A stretch of DNA of 64,000 bases. It comes from Butyricicoccus porcorum (GTDB lineage Bacteria; Bacillota; Clostridia; Oscillospirales; Butyricicoccaceae). Below, one piece after another: positions 1 to 8,704 of the stretch (within the stretch, counting starts at the first letter, position 1; each line of letters starts with the position of its first letter). The DNA lies in NCBI RefSeq assembly GCF_002157465.1, contig NZ_NHOC01000010.1, forward strand, positions 124,001-188,000, in the 5' to 3' direction. A model generated the notes under the pieces. The model saw nothing but the letters and a program-made list of their open reading frames with translations, searched no databases and was not told where the DNA came from. Made by a program: the position numbers and the translations under genes.

Positions 1-998
1 ATTGTTCTGCGGTCTGAACTGCATTTTCGTCCCCGCACCTGACTTCTTCATATAGCTGATATTCCAGATCAACCGGATACCCTTTCTCTCAGCTTTTTTG
101 CAGCGGCAGATCATTGAAATGACACACCTCACCTTTGTTCTGCCGGAGTGCATTGATTGCCTGCTTATGTGACCGTGCCAGCTCTTTGACCGGAACAACT
201 GAGCCGATTCCAATCTGGAACTGCTGTCCGACGGCTGTAGTCAGCCTTCGGTTCAACTCCTTTGCCTGCTCCATCATATGCAGGCGTGTTGTATATTCGT
301 CCTCCTGCGTGTCGCACATCACCACGCACAACACTTTATCCCCCATCAAAGGGCCGCAGATAGCGGAGAAAATCTCATGCGTCAATTCGCGTATTCTCTC
401 ATACATGCGGTTCAGATTGAGGTTCCACTGGATACTGTCCGCATCCTTCTTCGGGGGCTGTGCCGCCAGCACCAGAAAACAGCCATATTTCTGATGAATC
501 CCCAGCAGTTCCCGATACTGTTCCATCAGTCCCGCTGTATCCTGCCCCATGATGACGGAATAGATAAAGCCATGCTCCAGCATCGGCAGTGCGGTTTCCA
601 ACTTTTCGCGCAGTTGCAGATCATTGCTGCGGCTCTTCCGTGACATCTTCCAGCGTCTTGAGCAAAAGATCCTTTTTTACCGGTTTGGTCAGATATTCCT
701 GCACGCCGAGCTTGATTGATTTTTGTGCATAGTCAAAGTTATCATACGCGGACAGGACGATAAACTGCATATCCGGGTGATTGGGTAAGATTTCCTGCAT
801 TGCATAAATCCCGTTAATACCCGGCATCTGAATATCCATGATCGCAATATCCGGCCGGAAGCTGTCCGCCAGTTCAATCGCAGCCCGTCCGCTCCGTGCC
901 GTCTGTATTTCGCACTGGCTGCCGAATTTTCGTTCTATCATATATTTCAGTGCAGTCAGTTCCAACCCTTCATCATCTGCCAGCATGATCCGATACAT
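1..998 (-). pseudogene. YesN-type response regulator, broken, C-terminus beyond window
   Basis: The start is the ATG at 998 after GGGAGG, inside the end of the upstream kinase. Residues 1-115 form a CheY-like receiver: acidic pair D8/D9 (LADDE), phospho-acceptor D55 (IMDIQMPG) and K105 (LTKPV). The reading frame then hits a stop near 621; one frame over, from about 646 to 92, lies the typical YesN linker region, so a single base has been gained or lost around 625-635. That second frame meets an in-frame TGA at 89-91, and beyond it the same frame reads on as family-like sequence (EKGYPVDLEYQLYEEV). The AraC-type DNA-binding domain would lie outside the window. Two lesions make the gene very likely inactive. 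By family, it would activate carbohydrate genes together with the adjacent kinase. Confidence 0.8.
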
Positions 999-2482
999 CC
1001 TGTACCTCCCTCGGAATCCTGATTTGAATCCGTGTTCCCTTATTTTTTCCCTCACTGTAAATCATGACCGCATCTTCCGTCCCATAATACAGGCGCAAGC
1101 GATTGATTACATTGTGCAAACCAATTCCCCTTTCACCGACCGGATGGAACTGTTCTGTTTCCTGCATCAGGCGTTCGATCTTTTCTGCGGACATTCCGAC
1201 GCCGTTGTCTTCCACCTCGACAATGATTCGATCCTCCTCTTCTCTGACAGAAAGTCGCAGCCGCTTATATCCTTCCAGCCCGCGTATGCCATGTTCGATT
1301 GCATTCTCCATCAGCGGCTGCAAACACCATGCCCGGAATGCGGACGCGCGGCAGGCGCTCCGGATAGCAGGACTGGTAATCAATCTCGCCGGCATATCGC
1401 GTATTCATAATATAGATATAGCTTTCCGCCTGTGTGATTTCCTCTTCCAGCCAGGTCTCTTTGCCGTTGTTTTTGGTGTTGTATCGGAAGAAATCTGTGA
1501 CATTTTCCAAAAATGCATACGTCCGGTCTGCATCCTCCATCATGGCAAGCTGTGCGCCTGCGTTCATGGTATTGTAGAGGAAATGCGGATTGATGCGTGC
1601 CTGTAACGCACCCATCTGTGCATCCTTCAGATGCACTTCCATCAACAGATTTTCCTCCTTCAGCCGGCTTTCCGCCTCCATTTGCTGCCGAAGCAGGACA
1701 ATGTATTTCTGCAAGCTCTGCACCATTCGATTGAATGCATCGCTCACAATGCCTACCTCATCATGACTCTGTACCGTGAGCGGCGGCAGGTCAAGTTCTC
1801 CCTTACCAACCTGTTCTGCATGCCCCGCCAGCGCATCCAGCGGCTGTGTAAAGTGATCGAGGCAACACAGCAGCGCCAACAGGTTGAAAAGCAGCACCAT
1901 CAGACTTTCACAAATGCTCAGCACCAAAATGCGCTGATGAGACTGTGAAAGCATCTGATACTGTTCTGTTCTTCTGGAAAACAGCTCTGTACTCAGGCTT
2001 TCCAGTTCTATCTGTAAATACTGGTACACCTCTTCCGCCTGCTGATATGCCCGACCATAGCCCGCGATGTCCCGTCCACGTTTGGCATTGATCGCCTGTT
2101 CTGTAAAGCCGAGCCAGGTTTCTCCCTGTGAACGGATATTTTTCTCCCGCAGCTGAATGAAATCATTGGTCGGCTGGTCGTTAAACGCTTCCATATATTC
2201 CCGAAAATCCGCACTGGCTCGATAATAGCCTTCCAGATCATCCGTTCCTCTGGTATTCAGATATGCATAGACATTGGACTGGATTTCCTCCATGGTTGTC
2301 AGAATCTGCTGTAGATTCCGATTGTTGTCATAGACAGAATTGACCGTTTTTTCAAGCCGATTCAGATTCATATAAGTAACCAGATTGACCAGGCATACAA
2401 GCATCATTGTCATGCCGAACACGAATCCAATCTTTTTTCTCAGAGAACAATATTGCAGGTGCGATCTAATCCGCTTTTTCAT
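973..2482 (-). pseudogene. YesM-type sensor histidine kinase, frameshifted
   Basis: A membrane histidine kinase of the sugar-sensing YesM family. A first membrane segment lies at about residues 17-37, an extracytoplasmic region follows, a second segment at about 186-210, then a HAMP-like linker and the His_kinase motif NPHFLYN with the phospho-acceptor at about H300. The frame breaks near 1322-1324 in a TTT run: the first frame runs out after RIPGMVF, while the shifted frame continues with the expected N-box (LQPLMENAIEHG), the G1 box (VEDNGVGM) and the GIGLHNV motif, ending at 973. Removing one T restores a continuous kinase. It overlaps the binding-protein gene upstream by 4 bp and the regulator downstream by about 26 bp, as expected for a three-gene operon. 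Probably non-functional because the ATP-binding domain is out of frame. Confidence 0.82.
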
Positions 2483-3496
2483 TGCGTTCCCTCCAGGGTG
2501 CTGCGGTACTCCGCCACATTGTCAATGGTAATCACTTTCAGTGGAATCGAACGGTAGCTGCTCTTTTTCCCCTCGCACACAAGATCATCCAGGCATTGCA
2601 CGCAGCTGCTGCCCAGCTTTTGCGTATCTAATGATACGGATGCAAAGATACCGCCCTTTTCAATTGCATCGAGTATTTCGCCAGTCGCGTAATTCACCAG
2701 CAGCTGAATGTCACCGACCCGATTGCAATCCACGACTATATGATAGGCGCAGATTGCAGAAACGGTGCTCATACAAATCAGTACATCCGGCGCATCTTCC
2801 GACAGGATAAAATCCTGTATGTTCTCCTCAATCGAAAATGTATCGCTGCCCTCGATTATTTTTCTGTCAAGAGCAATCTCATCCGGCAGCACTTCCAACA
2901 GGCTGGCTTCTACACTCCGAATGGTGTTTTCTGAATCCTCCGCCGTCTGCAAGATTGTGACTTTCTGCACTTCGTCTGTCTTTTGCAAGTCGAGTACAAG
3001 CTGTCCATACGCCTGTCCAACATCATAGCTGCTGACGCCGACATAATCCTGTGTCTGTCCGCTGTAATCATCTATCACAGAAACAACGGGAATATCCTGC
3101 TCCTTTGCCTCTGCAATCAGATCATTTACCTCCTGCGATGCGTCCGAGCGGATGATAATGCCATCCGCGGGAATGAATGACAAGGGACAGCTTGTCCGCC
3201 AGATCAAGTGATAACGGCAGGCTCTCTCCAACCAGCTCCACACAGACATTTTCCTCCTCTCCTGTCTGTTTCGCACTGTCGTAGACGGATGCCCAGAACG
3301 GATCTTCGTTATCTTCCAGCAGCATCGCATAATGCCTGTCATAATATATGGTCTGTTCTGTATCTGTCGAAATCTGACGTTCCAGACGGCTCTGTATCAC
3401 CAGAATCATACCGACAATGAGCAGACACAGGCTGCCGGTCAGTATCATCCCCAGTTGGGTTCCCGACAGAGCAGGAAATTTCATCTTCTTTTTCAT
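2479..3496 (-). pseudogene. Membrane-anchored sugar-binding sensor protein, frameshifted
   Basis: A periplasmic-binding-protein-like (Peripla_BP_4 type) protein with an N-terminal membrane anchor at about residues 10-30 and no lipobox, which fits a sensor partner of the kinase rather than a transport lipoprotein. The chosen start is the ATG at 3496 (MKKKMKF). The first frame carries the anchor and the first binding lobe up to LADKLSL; the rest (FIPADGIIIRSDAS through YRSTLEGTQ) lies in another frame, so a single-base change sits near 3178-3186. The gene comes first in an operon with the YesM-like kinase and YesN-like regulator. Comparable three-component systems (for example the XylFII/LytS type) sense a sugar outside the cell and activate its transporter. 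No transporter gene is next to it here. Confidence 0.72.
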
Positions 3497-3681
3497 TATA
3501 TTCCTTCTCCCAACCACACAGGATTCCCTCAGGCGACCGTGCCAACTTTCCTGAATCGTTCGTCTGTTTATCTCACACAGTATCTATAATATACCAAAGA
3601 AAATACATATTGTCTTTGATTCCTTTGATTTTTACTGTGATTTATTTGCTGTCCCTCTTCACACAGCGGGTATCCATATAC

Positions 3682-3703
3682 AATTTGAACTTTGATTCAA
3701 ATT
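3682..3703. promoter_or_regulatory. Perfect inverted repeat upstream of the broken sensor operon
   Basis: AATTTGAA and TTCAAATT flank a 6-bp spacer, about 190 bp upstream of the sensor-protein start and just beyond the terminator at 3745-3788. It resembles an operator, but no cognate regulator can be named. Confidence 0.35.
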
Positions 3704-3744
3704 CCGATTTATGCGCTGACAGAAGCTCCGCAGATTTACAAATA

Positions 3745-3788
3745 AAACAGCATAAAAATCCCGCCCTGCTGCACAGCAAGGCGGGATT
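3745..3788 (-). terminator. Intrinsic terminator of the ispA/ncRNA transcript
   Basis: Read on the minus strand, AATCCCGCC pairs perfectly with GGCGGGATT around a CTGCTG/CAGCA inner stem, followed by TTTTTATGCTGTTTT. It lies 3' of the structured RNA region and closes the nusB-ispA transcript. Confidence 0.8.
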
Positions 3789-3829
3789 ATGTAACCAGAT
3801 ATTTTTGTTTTTTACTCAGTCTCCTTGAC

Positions 3830-4545
3830 AGGGACACTTCAAAAACAGCGAAATGGTGCCGTATTACTTTTTCATCAAGGGTGGCAGCAGACAGAGTAAA
3901 TCTTACGGCTTGAGGTTCGGTTGGATTTCCCCGCAGGCGACCAGCCGTTGCCAGCTGGCGGTTTCCCATTATGGTCTGTGCCGGGTCGTCACCGATTCCG
4001 GGACCGAATTGCCACTTAGTCCGTACTGCAATCCTCTGCCTGCCCAGTTACGACAGTCTAGGCGTTTTCCGCGACAGCTCCCCACGTTCTTAGCCTCTTT
4101 TGCAAACATGGTTTCACAGGTCAATACAGATTATGCCATGGCCGTGACAACAACCTGCGGACACCCGATTCACCATGCCCACTCAAGGCAGGCTACACTG
4201 CACACAGCGTCGTTGGACCGTAAAGGTACTTTGCACCGCATTGCAGGTTCTTCTCCTGCCCCGTAGAGCATCCATCAATCTGAAGATGTATAGGTGCTCC
4301 ACAGCAACAGGTCTCCACGGTAACAGGGTCGTGATTTCATGCCATTGAAAGACGCCCTGAAACCTTAACCCCCAGCATCCACCCCAAACTGGGCGTAAGA
4401 AGCAAACACCAGGGACTTCATCGATATGCCCGTCTACGGATTTTTAGGCCCGTCTTAGGAACGTAAAGAACTGACTAGAATACTGCGCCACCGCTTCATA
4501 ATTTACCATATTGTTTAGAAATTTGCAAGTTGTCGCTCCATTTGT
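3830..4545 (-). ncRNA. Large structured non-coding RNA, candidate OLE RNA
   Basis: About 700 nt downstream of ispA contain no credible protein gene but are packed with pairable segments when read on the minus strand. Examples are CCGTGGAG with CTCTACGG (4313-4320 with 4261-4268), ACGCCC with GGGCGT enclosing CCCAG with CTGGG (around 4350-4397), GCAGG with CCTGC (4244-4260), and GCCGTA with TACGGC near 3858-3909. A strong terminator follows at 3745-3788. OLE RNAs (ornate, large, about 610 nt) are known to sit in operons with xseA, xseB, ispA and neighbouring genes, which is exactly the context here. The family assignment rests on size, structure and location; I could not compare it with the OLE covariance model. 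RNase P RNA and tmRNA signatures are absent. Ends are approximate. Confidence 0.55.
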
Positions 4546-4567
4546 TTACAATTTATTCTAGATTGAT

Positions 4568-5458
4568 TTAATACTTGCGCTCGGCCAGTGTACGTGCGAG
4601 TGCCGGCAGCATGCCGGTATCTGCAAACGGCGTCAATGCCTGAATGGCCTGCTCCGACAGCTCACGCACGAGCTCATGACAGCGTTCTACGCCGAGCAGC
4701 GACGGATATGTACTCTTGCCGTTTTCAGCATCCGAGCCGATTGGCTTGCCCAGTGCTTCCTCATCGCCCTCGATATCCAGAATGTCATCCTGAACCTGAA
4801 ACGCAAGTCCGATGCAGCGTGCGTATTCCAGCGCTGCTGCCGTCTGTTCTTCACTTGCACCGCCAATCAGACAGCCAAGCTGTGCTGCAACACAAATCAG
4901 TGCGCCTGTCTTGAGTTCCTGAAGGGTTTTGAGCTGGTCAAGCGAAATCTGTTCTTCTTCAGCCTTCATGTCCAAAACCTGACCGCCGATCATGCCTTCC
5001 ATACCAGAGGCGCGTGACAACGCGCGGACAGCTTTCAGCTGTATTTCAGCGCTGACCAGCGCGGTGTTTGCCGGGTCAGACGCGGTCTCGAATGCCAGAT
5101 TGAGCAGGCCGTCGCCGGCAAGCACTGCCATCGCTTCGCCATACACTTTATGATTGGTTGGCTTGCCGCGGCGCAGGTCATCATCATCCATGCACGGCAG
5201 ATCGTCGTGAATAAGAGAATATGTGTGAATCATTTCCAGTGCACACGCAAACGGCAGCGCCGCTTCGATCTTTCCACCACTCAGTCGGCAGAACTCCAGC
5301 ACCAGTGCAGGACGCAGGCGCTTGCCTCCTGCCATTGCAGAATACTGGCATGCCTCAAAAATTACACTCTGACCTTTATCTTCCTGCGGCTGCAAATATT
5401 CCATCAGCTTTTTTTCCACCATTGCACTGTAGGCTGCAAGCTGTTCATTCAGTGTCAT
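4568..5458 (-). CDS. ispA: Farnesyl/geranyl diphosphate synthase
   Basis: A short-chain trans-prenyl diphosphate synthase of 296 residues that condenses isopentenyl diphosphate with allylic diphosphates to supply precursors for undecaprenol and quinones. Both aspartate-rich motifs are visible: DDLPCMDDDD (first, about residues 79-88) and DDILDIEGD (second, about 218-226), plus the GGKRLRP substrate motif near residue 45. The start is the ATG at 5458, four bases after the xseB stop, so it is translated from the xse operon mRNA. Length matches bacterial IspA. Downstream on the same strand lies the candidate OLE RNA; dxs, often the next gene in other Firmicutes, is not present. Confidence 0.95.
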   Translation of the reverse strand: MTLNEQLAAYSAMVEKKLMEYLQPQEDKGQSVIFEACQYSAMAGGKRLRPALVLEFCRLSGGKIEAALPFACALEMIHTYSLIHDDLPCMDDDDLRRGKPTNHKVYGEAMAVLAGDGLLNLAFETASDPANTALVSAEIQLKAVRALSRASGMEGMIGGQVLDMKAEEEQISLDQLKTLQELKTGALICVAAQLGCLIGGASEEQTAAALEYARCIGLAFQVQDDILDIEGDEEALGKPIGSDAENGKSTYPSLLGVERCHELVRELSEQAIQALTPFADTGMLPALARTLAERKY

Positions 5459-5461
5459 CTG

Positions 5462-5692
5462 TCATTCTCCTTCCTGCGTATCAAATGGCAGCTCAACTTC
5501 TTCGCCATTTTGCGTTGTCACCATCGTTACCTTCTGTTCGGCGCGGTCAAGCAGGCCAGACAGATAAGCAGAGAGTTTCGTTCCCTCTTCAAATAGCGCC
5601 ATGCTCTTATCCAGCGGCACCTCTCCGGCTTCCAGCTGGGCTACAATTTCCTCCAGACGTTTCATCGCCTGTTCAAATGTCATGTCTTCCAT
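5462..5692 (-). CDS. xseB: Exodeoxyribonuclease VII small subunit
   Basis: A 76-residue protein with the XseB signature MTFEQAMKRLEEIVAQLEAG near its start and the conserved LDKSMALFEEG segment. It forms the small, helical subunit that surrounds the XseA catalytic subunit of exonuclease VII, a single-strand-specific nuclease active from both ends. It is 10 bp downstream of xseA and 3 bp upstream of ispA, in the usual Firmicutes order. The acidic C-terminal tail (GEEVELPFDTQEGE) is typical of the family. Confidence 0.93.
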   Translation of the reverse strand: MEDMTFEQAMKRLEEIVAQLEAGEVPLDKSMALFEEGTKLSAYLSGLLDRAEQKVTMVTTQNGEEVELPFDTQEGE

Positions 5693-5702
5693 ATCTATTT
5701 CC

Positions 5703-6911
5703 TCAGCATTTTCGCTTGACTTGTTTCACCGTGCACACCGCGCCGCCTTTGGCAAACCGGACAAAGATTTCGTCCTCACGGCGCAATTTGGCACTGCTTG
5801 CGACAACTGTGCCATCCTTCGTTACGACAGAATAACCACGTGCCAGAACCTTGAGCGGACTGTACGCGTCGAGATATGCCGCCTGCCGTACAAATTCCTG
5901 TCTTCTCGCCGCAAGAATTTGCTGCATGGCAGCAGTCATCTGTCCAGCTACATGCTCCAGTTCAAAGCGTTTGTCCTGAATATATCCGATCGGAGTTCGC
6001 AGCTTTCTGCGCTTGTCCAGTGCATCCAACTGTGCACGCTTGCCCTGCAAAACCGCTTCTATATCGCTGCGCAGGATGCTGTCCGCCGTGCGGAGAAAAC
6101 GCCGGAGCTCTGCGACATCCGGCACACAGATTTCTGCCGCATTGGACGGCGTGGAAGCGCGAACATCGGCGGCAAAATCTGATATCGTAACATCCGGTTC
6201 ATGCCCTACGGCAGAAATCACCGGAATTTCTGATGCCGCAATGGCACGCGCCACAATTTCTTCGTTAAATGCCCACAGGTCTTCCAACGAACCGCCGCCG
6301 CGTCCGGTAATAATCACATCCGCTTCCCCGCGCCGGTTTACTGCTGCAATGGCATCTGCAATTTGAGCCGCTGCCCCTTCGCCCTGCACAAGAACCGGAT
6401 AAATCTGCACCTGCGCCAACGGATACCGACGTCTGAGAATGCGAAGCATATCGCGCACTGCCGCACCGGTCGGTGAAGTGACAACAGCAATTTTCTGTGA
6501 CAGACGCGGAATCGGCTTTTTGCGCGCCTCATCAAACAGTCCTTCGGCATATAATTTCTGCTTGAGCTGTTCAAAGGCAATGGTAAGTGCGCCAATACCA
6601 TCCGGCATCATATCCGCAATATACATCTGATACTGTCCATATTTTGGATAACAACTGATGCGTCCGCGCGCAATGACCTTCATACCATTTTCCGGTCGGA
6701 AACGCAGTCGTGCAGCATCTGAACGGAACATCACCGCAGAAAGCACACCATCTTTATCCTTGAGGGTCAGATATCTGTGTCCGGAGGAATGTGCCTTATA
6801 ATTGGAAATCTCGCCCTGTACATACAAATTGCGAAACGGCTCATGCTCTTCCAGCATCTGTTTTATCGCATGATTGACCTGTGAAACCGTATAAACTGTC
6901 TGTTGCTTCAT
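5703..6911 (-). CDS. xseA: Exodeoxyribonuclease VII large subunit
   Basis: A 402-residue XseA. An N-terminal OB-fold (about residues 5-100, with VQGEISNYKAHSSGH) precedes the catalytic core carrying VVTSPTGAAVRD, GRGGGSLEDLWAFNEE and AVGHEPDVTI motifs, then a long helical C-terminal half and the LARGYSVV tail motif. The enzyme degrades single-stranded DNA to oligonucleotides during repair. Its ATG overlaps the stop of the upstream TsaD-like gene (ATGA arrangement), pointing to translational coupling. Length is slightly below the 440-450 residues of Gammaproteobacterial XseA but normal for Clostridia. Confidence 0.95.
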   Translation of the reverse strand: MKQQTVYTVSQVNHAIKQMLEEHEPFRNLYVQGEISNYKAHSSGHRYLTLKDKDGVLSAVMFRSDAARLRFRPENGMKVIARGRISCYPKYGQYQMYIADMMPDGIGALTIAFEQLKQKLYAEGLFDEARKKPIPRLSQKIAVVTSPTGAAVRDMLRILRRRYPLAQVQIYPVLVQGEGAAAQIADAIAAVNRRGEADVIITGRGGGSLEDLWAFNEEIVARAIAASEIPVISAVGHEPDVTISDFAADVRASTPSNAAEICVPDVAELRRFLRTADSILRSDIEAVLQGKRAQLDALDKRRKLRTPIGYIQDKRFELEHVAGQMTAAMQQILAARRQEFVRQAAYLDAYSPLKVLARGYSVVTKDGTVVASSAKLRREDEIFVRFAKGGAVCTVKQVKRKC

Positions 6912-7846
6912 AACAGCTCCCCACTCAGCAATGCCGCCAGGACCGCAACACCTACTGCATTATCGCCCGACAGTGTCGGTTCGGCAAACTGTGCATCAAA
7001 TGCATCGCGCATGCGCTGTTGAAGCCGACGGTTGGACATCACGCCGCCCGCACACAGCACGGGCAAATGAAATTCTTCCACAGCCTGCCGCGTTGCATCC
7101 ATCACAGCACTGCCAACAATATCAATTGTATAGCGCGCAACGGTTTCACGCGGCGCGCCTGTCTGATACAGCTTTTCAATTTTATTCTGTGCGCCGGACA
7201 GTGAAAACCGACAGCCTGCTACCTTCGGACGGAACGGCTTTTCCGGCTCCGTACAATCATTTGCCAGCTGTTCCAGCTGTGCTCCTGCCGGAAATGGAAG
7301 CCCCAGCAGATTTCCGGCACGGTCAATCAACTGGCCTGCTGCCAGATCATCCGTGCCACCAATGATTTCCGCCGAAAATAGCGGTGCATCCGGTTTGACA
7401 TATAACAACTCGGTCGTGCCGCCGGACAAATGCCATGCCAGAAACGGCTCACGCAGCAAATGCAGGGCGTTTGCAGAGAATGCTGCTGCCGCTAAATGCC
7501 CCTGTTGATGTGAAACCTCATAGAATGGGATTCCCTGTGCATGTGCCATACTGCGTGCAACACCTGCTCCGGCAAGAAAACACGGCATATAAGACCCCTC
7601 AACTGCACGTGGCCGGGTACTTGCCGCAATTGCCGCGATCTGTGTGCCGAAGCCCTTTTCCAGTTCGAGAATCCGTTCCGGCAGATGCTGTACATGCTGA
7701 AACAGCGCATCACTTTGCCGCAGTCCGATACGACCCTCCGGCACCTCCAACAGCCGTCCGGCATTGTGCCATGCGCGGCTTTCACTGTCAAACAGTGCCG
7801 CAGAAGTGCGGTAATTGGAAGTGTCAATACCAAGAAAACGTGCCAT
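6908..7846 (-). CDS. TsaD-like (Kae1/peptidase M22 family) protein
   Basis: A 312-residue member of the TsaD/Kae1/YgjD ATPase fold. It keeps an N-terminal GIDTSNYRTSAAL strand, the metal-binding HQQGH segment (compare HxEGH in TsaD), the WHLSGGTTEL phosphate loop and a C-terminal LCAGGVMSNRRL nucleotide-binding loop followed by GDNAVGVA. True TsaD makes the t6A modification of tRNA; this copy lies between nusB and xseA, is shorter, and has diverged motifs, so it is more likely a paralogue of unknown substrate than the housekeeping TsaD. Database entries of this type are often labelled O-sialoglycoprotein endopeptidase, a name not supported by function. It starts at the TGATG overlap with nusB and ends overlapping xseA. 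Confidence 0.8.
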   Translation of the reverse strand: MARFLGIDTSNYRTSAALFDSESRAWHNAGRLLEVPEGRIGLRQSDALFQHVQHLPERILELEKGFGTQIAAIAASTRPRAVEGSYMPCFLAGAGVARSMAHAQGIPFYEVSHQQGHLAAAAFSANALHLLREPFLAWHLSGGTTELLYVKPDAPLFSAEIIGGTDDLAAGQLIDRAGNLLGLPFPAGAQLEQLANDCTEPEKPFRPKVAGCRFSLSGAQNKIEKLYQTGAPRETVARYTIDIVGSAVMDATRQAVEEFHLPVLCAGGVMSNRRLQQRMRDAFDAQFAEPTLSGDNAVGVAVLAALLSGELL

Positions 7847-8295
7847 CAGTCTGCCGCCAGCTCGCGTGCAGCAGCGCCGAGTACGCCATTGATGTACCCC
7901 GGAACTTCCTCGGATTCATATTTTTTCGCCAGCTCCACTGCTTCGTCAATTGCAGTTCCAACCGGAACATCCTCGACGTACTGCATCTCATACAGAGCAA
8001 GCCGCAGCAGCGACATCGTCATATGGGACAGGCGGTTCGTATTCCAGTTAGTGGAATGCTCCTCGACAACTGCGTCCAGCTCTGTACAATGTGCGCAGAC
8101 ACCCATAACGGTATTGCGAATATATACCTTCTGATCTTCCGGCAGTTCTCCTGCATACAATGCAATATCGCCCGCCAACGAATCCATAACCGACTTTTCC
8201 AGACGGTCAGACAGCAGTTCCTCGTCACTGAACTGCTTGAAGCTCAGTTCAAAAATCAGATGAAGTGCAATTTCTCTTGCTTCTTTTCTTCCCAC
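7846..8295 (-). CDS. nusB: Transcription antitermination factor NusB
   Basis: A 149-residue all-helical NusB that binds boxA RNA with NusE/S10 to prevent premature termination in rRNA operons. Family features are GRKEAREIALHLIFE at the N-terminus, the internal LSHMTMSLLRLALYEM helix and the VPVGTAIDEAVELAKKY motif that is the strongest family signature, then INGVLGA. The start is taken as GTG at 8295, nine bases after GGAGG, since it gives the usual NusB N-terminus; an upstream in-frame extension to 8343 has no family similarity. It heads a tight operon with the TsaD-like gene, xseA, xseB and ispA. A MITE sits 114 bp upstream. Confidence 0.95.
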   Translation of the reverse strand: MGRKEAREIALHLIFELSFKQFSDEELLSDRLEKSVMDSLAGDIALYAGELPEDQKVYIRNTVMGVCAHCTELDAVVEEHSTNWNTNRLSHMTMSLLRLALYEMQYVEDVPVGTAIDEAVELAKKYESEEVPGYINGVLGAAARELAAD

Positions 8296-8408
8296 AGAAG
8301 TACCTCCGTATTGCGCCTGCCGTCTCACGGCATATCGGCACATTCATTTCGTTTTATCATTGATTGCATTCTTGCAAATCGCTGTATGAGCTTTTTCTGT
8401 TATTATTT

Positions 8409-8467
8409 TAGGCGCTATCTGAATTTGCAGAAATAATCAACATTTTCAACTTGTCAGATACACCCTA
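8409..8467. mobile_element. Short MITE copy, TA-flanked inverted repeats
   Basis: A 59-bp element opening with TAGGCGCTATCTGAA and closing with GTCAGATACACCCTA, its imperfect inverse. It is a deleted version of the 146-bp element at 12712-12857: both share the opening repeat and the inner end ATTTTCAACTT. TA at each boundary suggests a Tc1/mariner-type (IS630) target duplication. It lies upstream of nusB, between divergent genes. Confidence 0.6.
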
Positions 8468-8644
8468 ATCAAAAGCCCGCAATTTTACAGAATAATTCTA
8501 TCACATGACAGCGCATTTGGCAAATGGATTTGCATAACGCACCGTAGTATGCGATACAATCGTGTAACAAAGTGAGAAAAAGACCATTTTCTGCCGCGAA
8601 ATATGCCGATAAACCGGTTAGCTGTCACTTCCCTATCCATACAC

Positions 8645-8672
8645 TTGATTTTCCCCTATCGCATGATATAAA
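8645..8672 (+). promoter_or_regulatory. Promoter of the Xer recombinase gene
   Basis: TTGATT, a 16-bp spacer and TATAAA lie 33 bp upstream of the likely start codon. The remaining sequence between the MITE and this promoter shows nothing I can name. Confidence 0.55.
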
Positions 8673-8704
8673 ATGTCATGAGAGAATGGAGCGTGAACAC
8701 ATTT

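Noticed and set aside
3332-3589. Plus-strand short frames over the broken sensor gene
   Set aside because: They are antisense to a recognisable, though frameshifted, binding protein.
3787-4266. Small frames inside the structured RNA on both strands
   Set aside because: They lack ribosome sites and start signals and lie across predicted RNA helices; such frames are often annotated wrongly in non-coding RNAs.
3830-4545. RNase P RNA, tmRNA or a group II intron as identity of the large RNA
   Set aside because: The GAGGAAAGTCC core of RNase P, the tmRNA tRNA-like ends and a group II domain V were looked for and not found.
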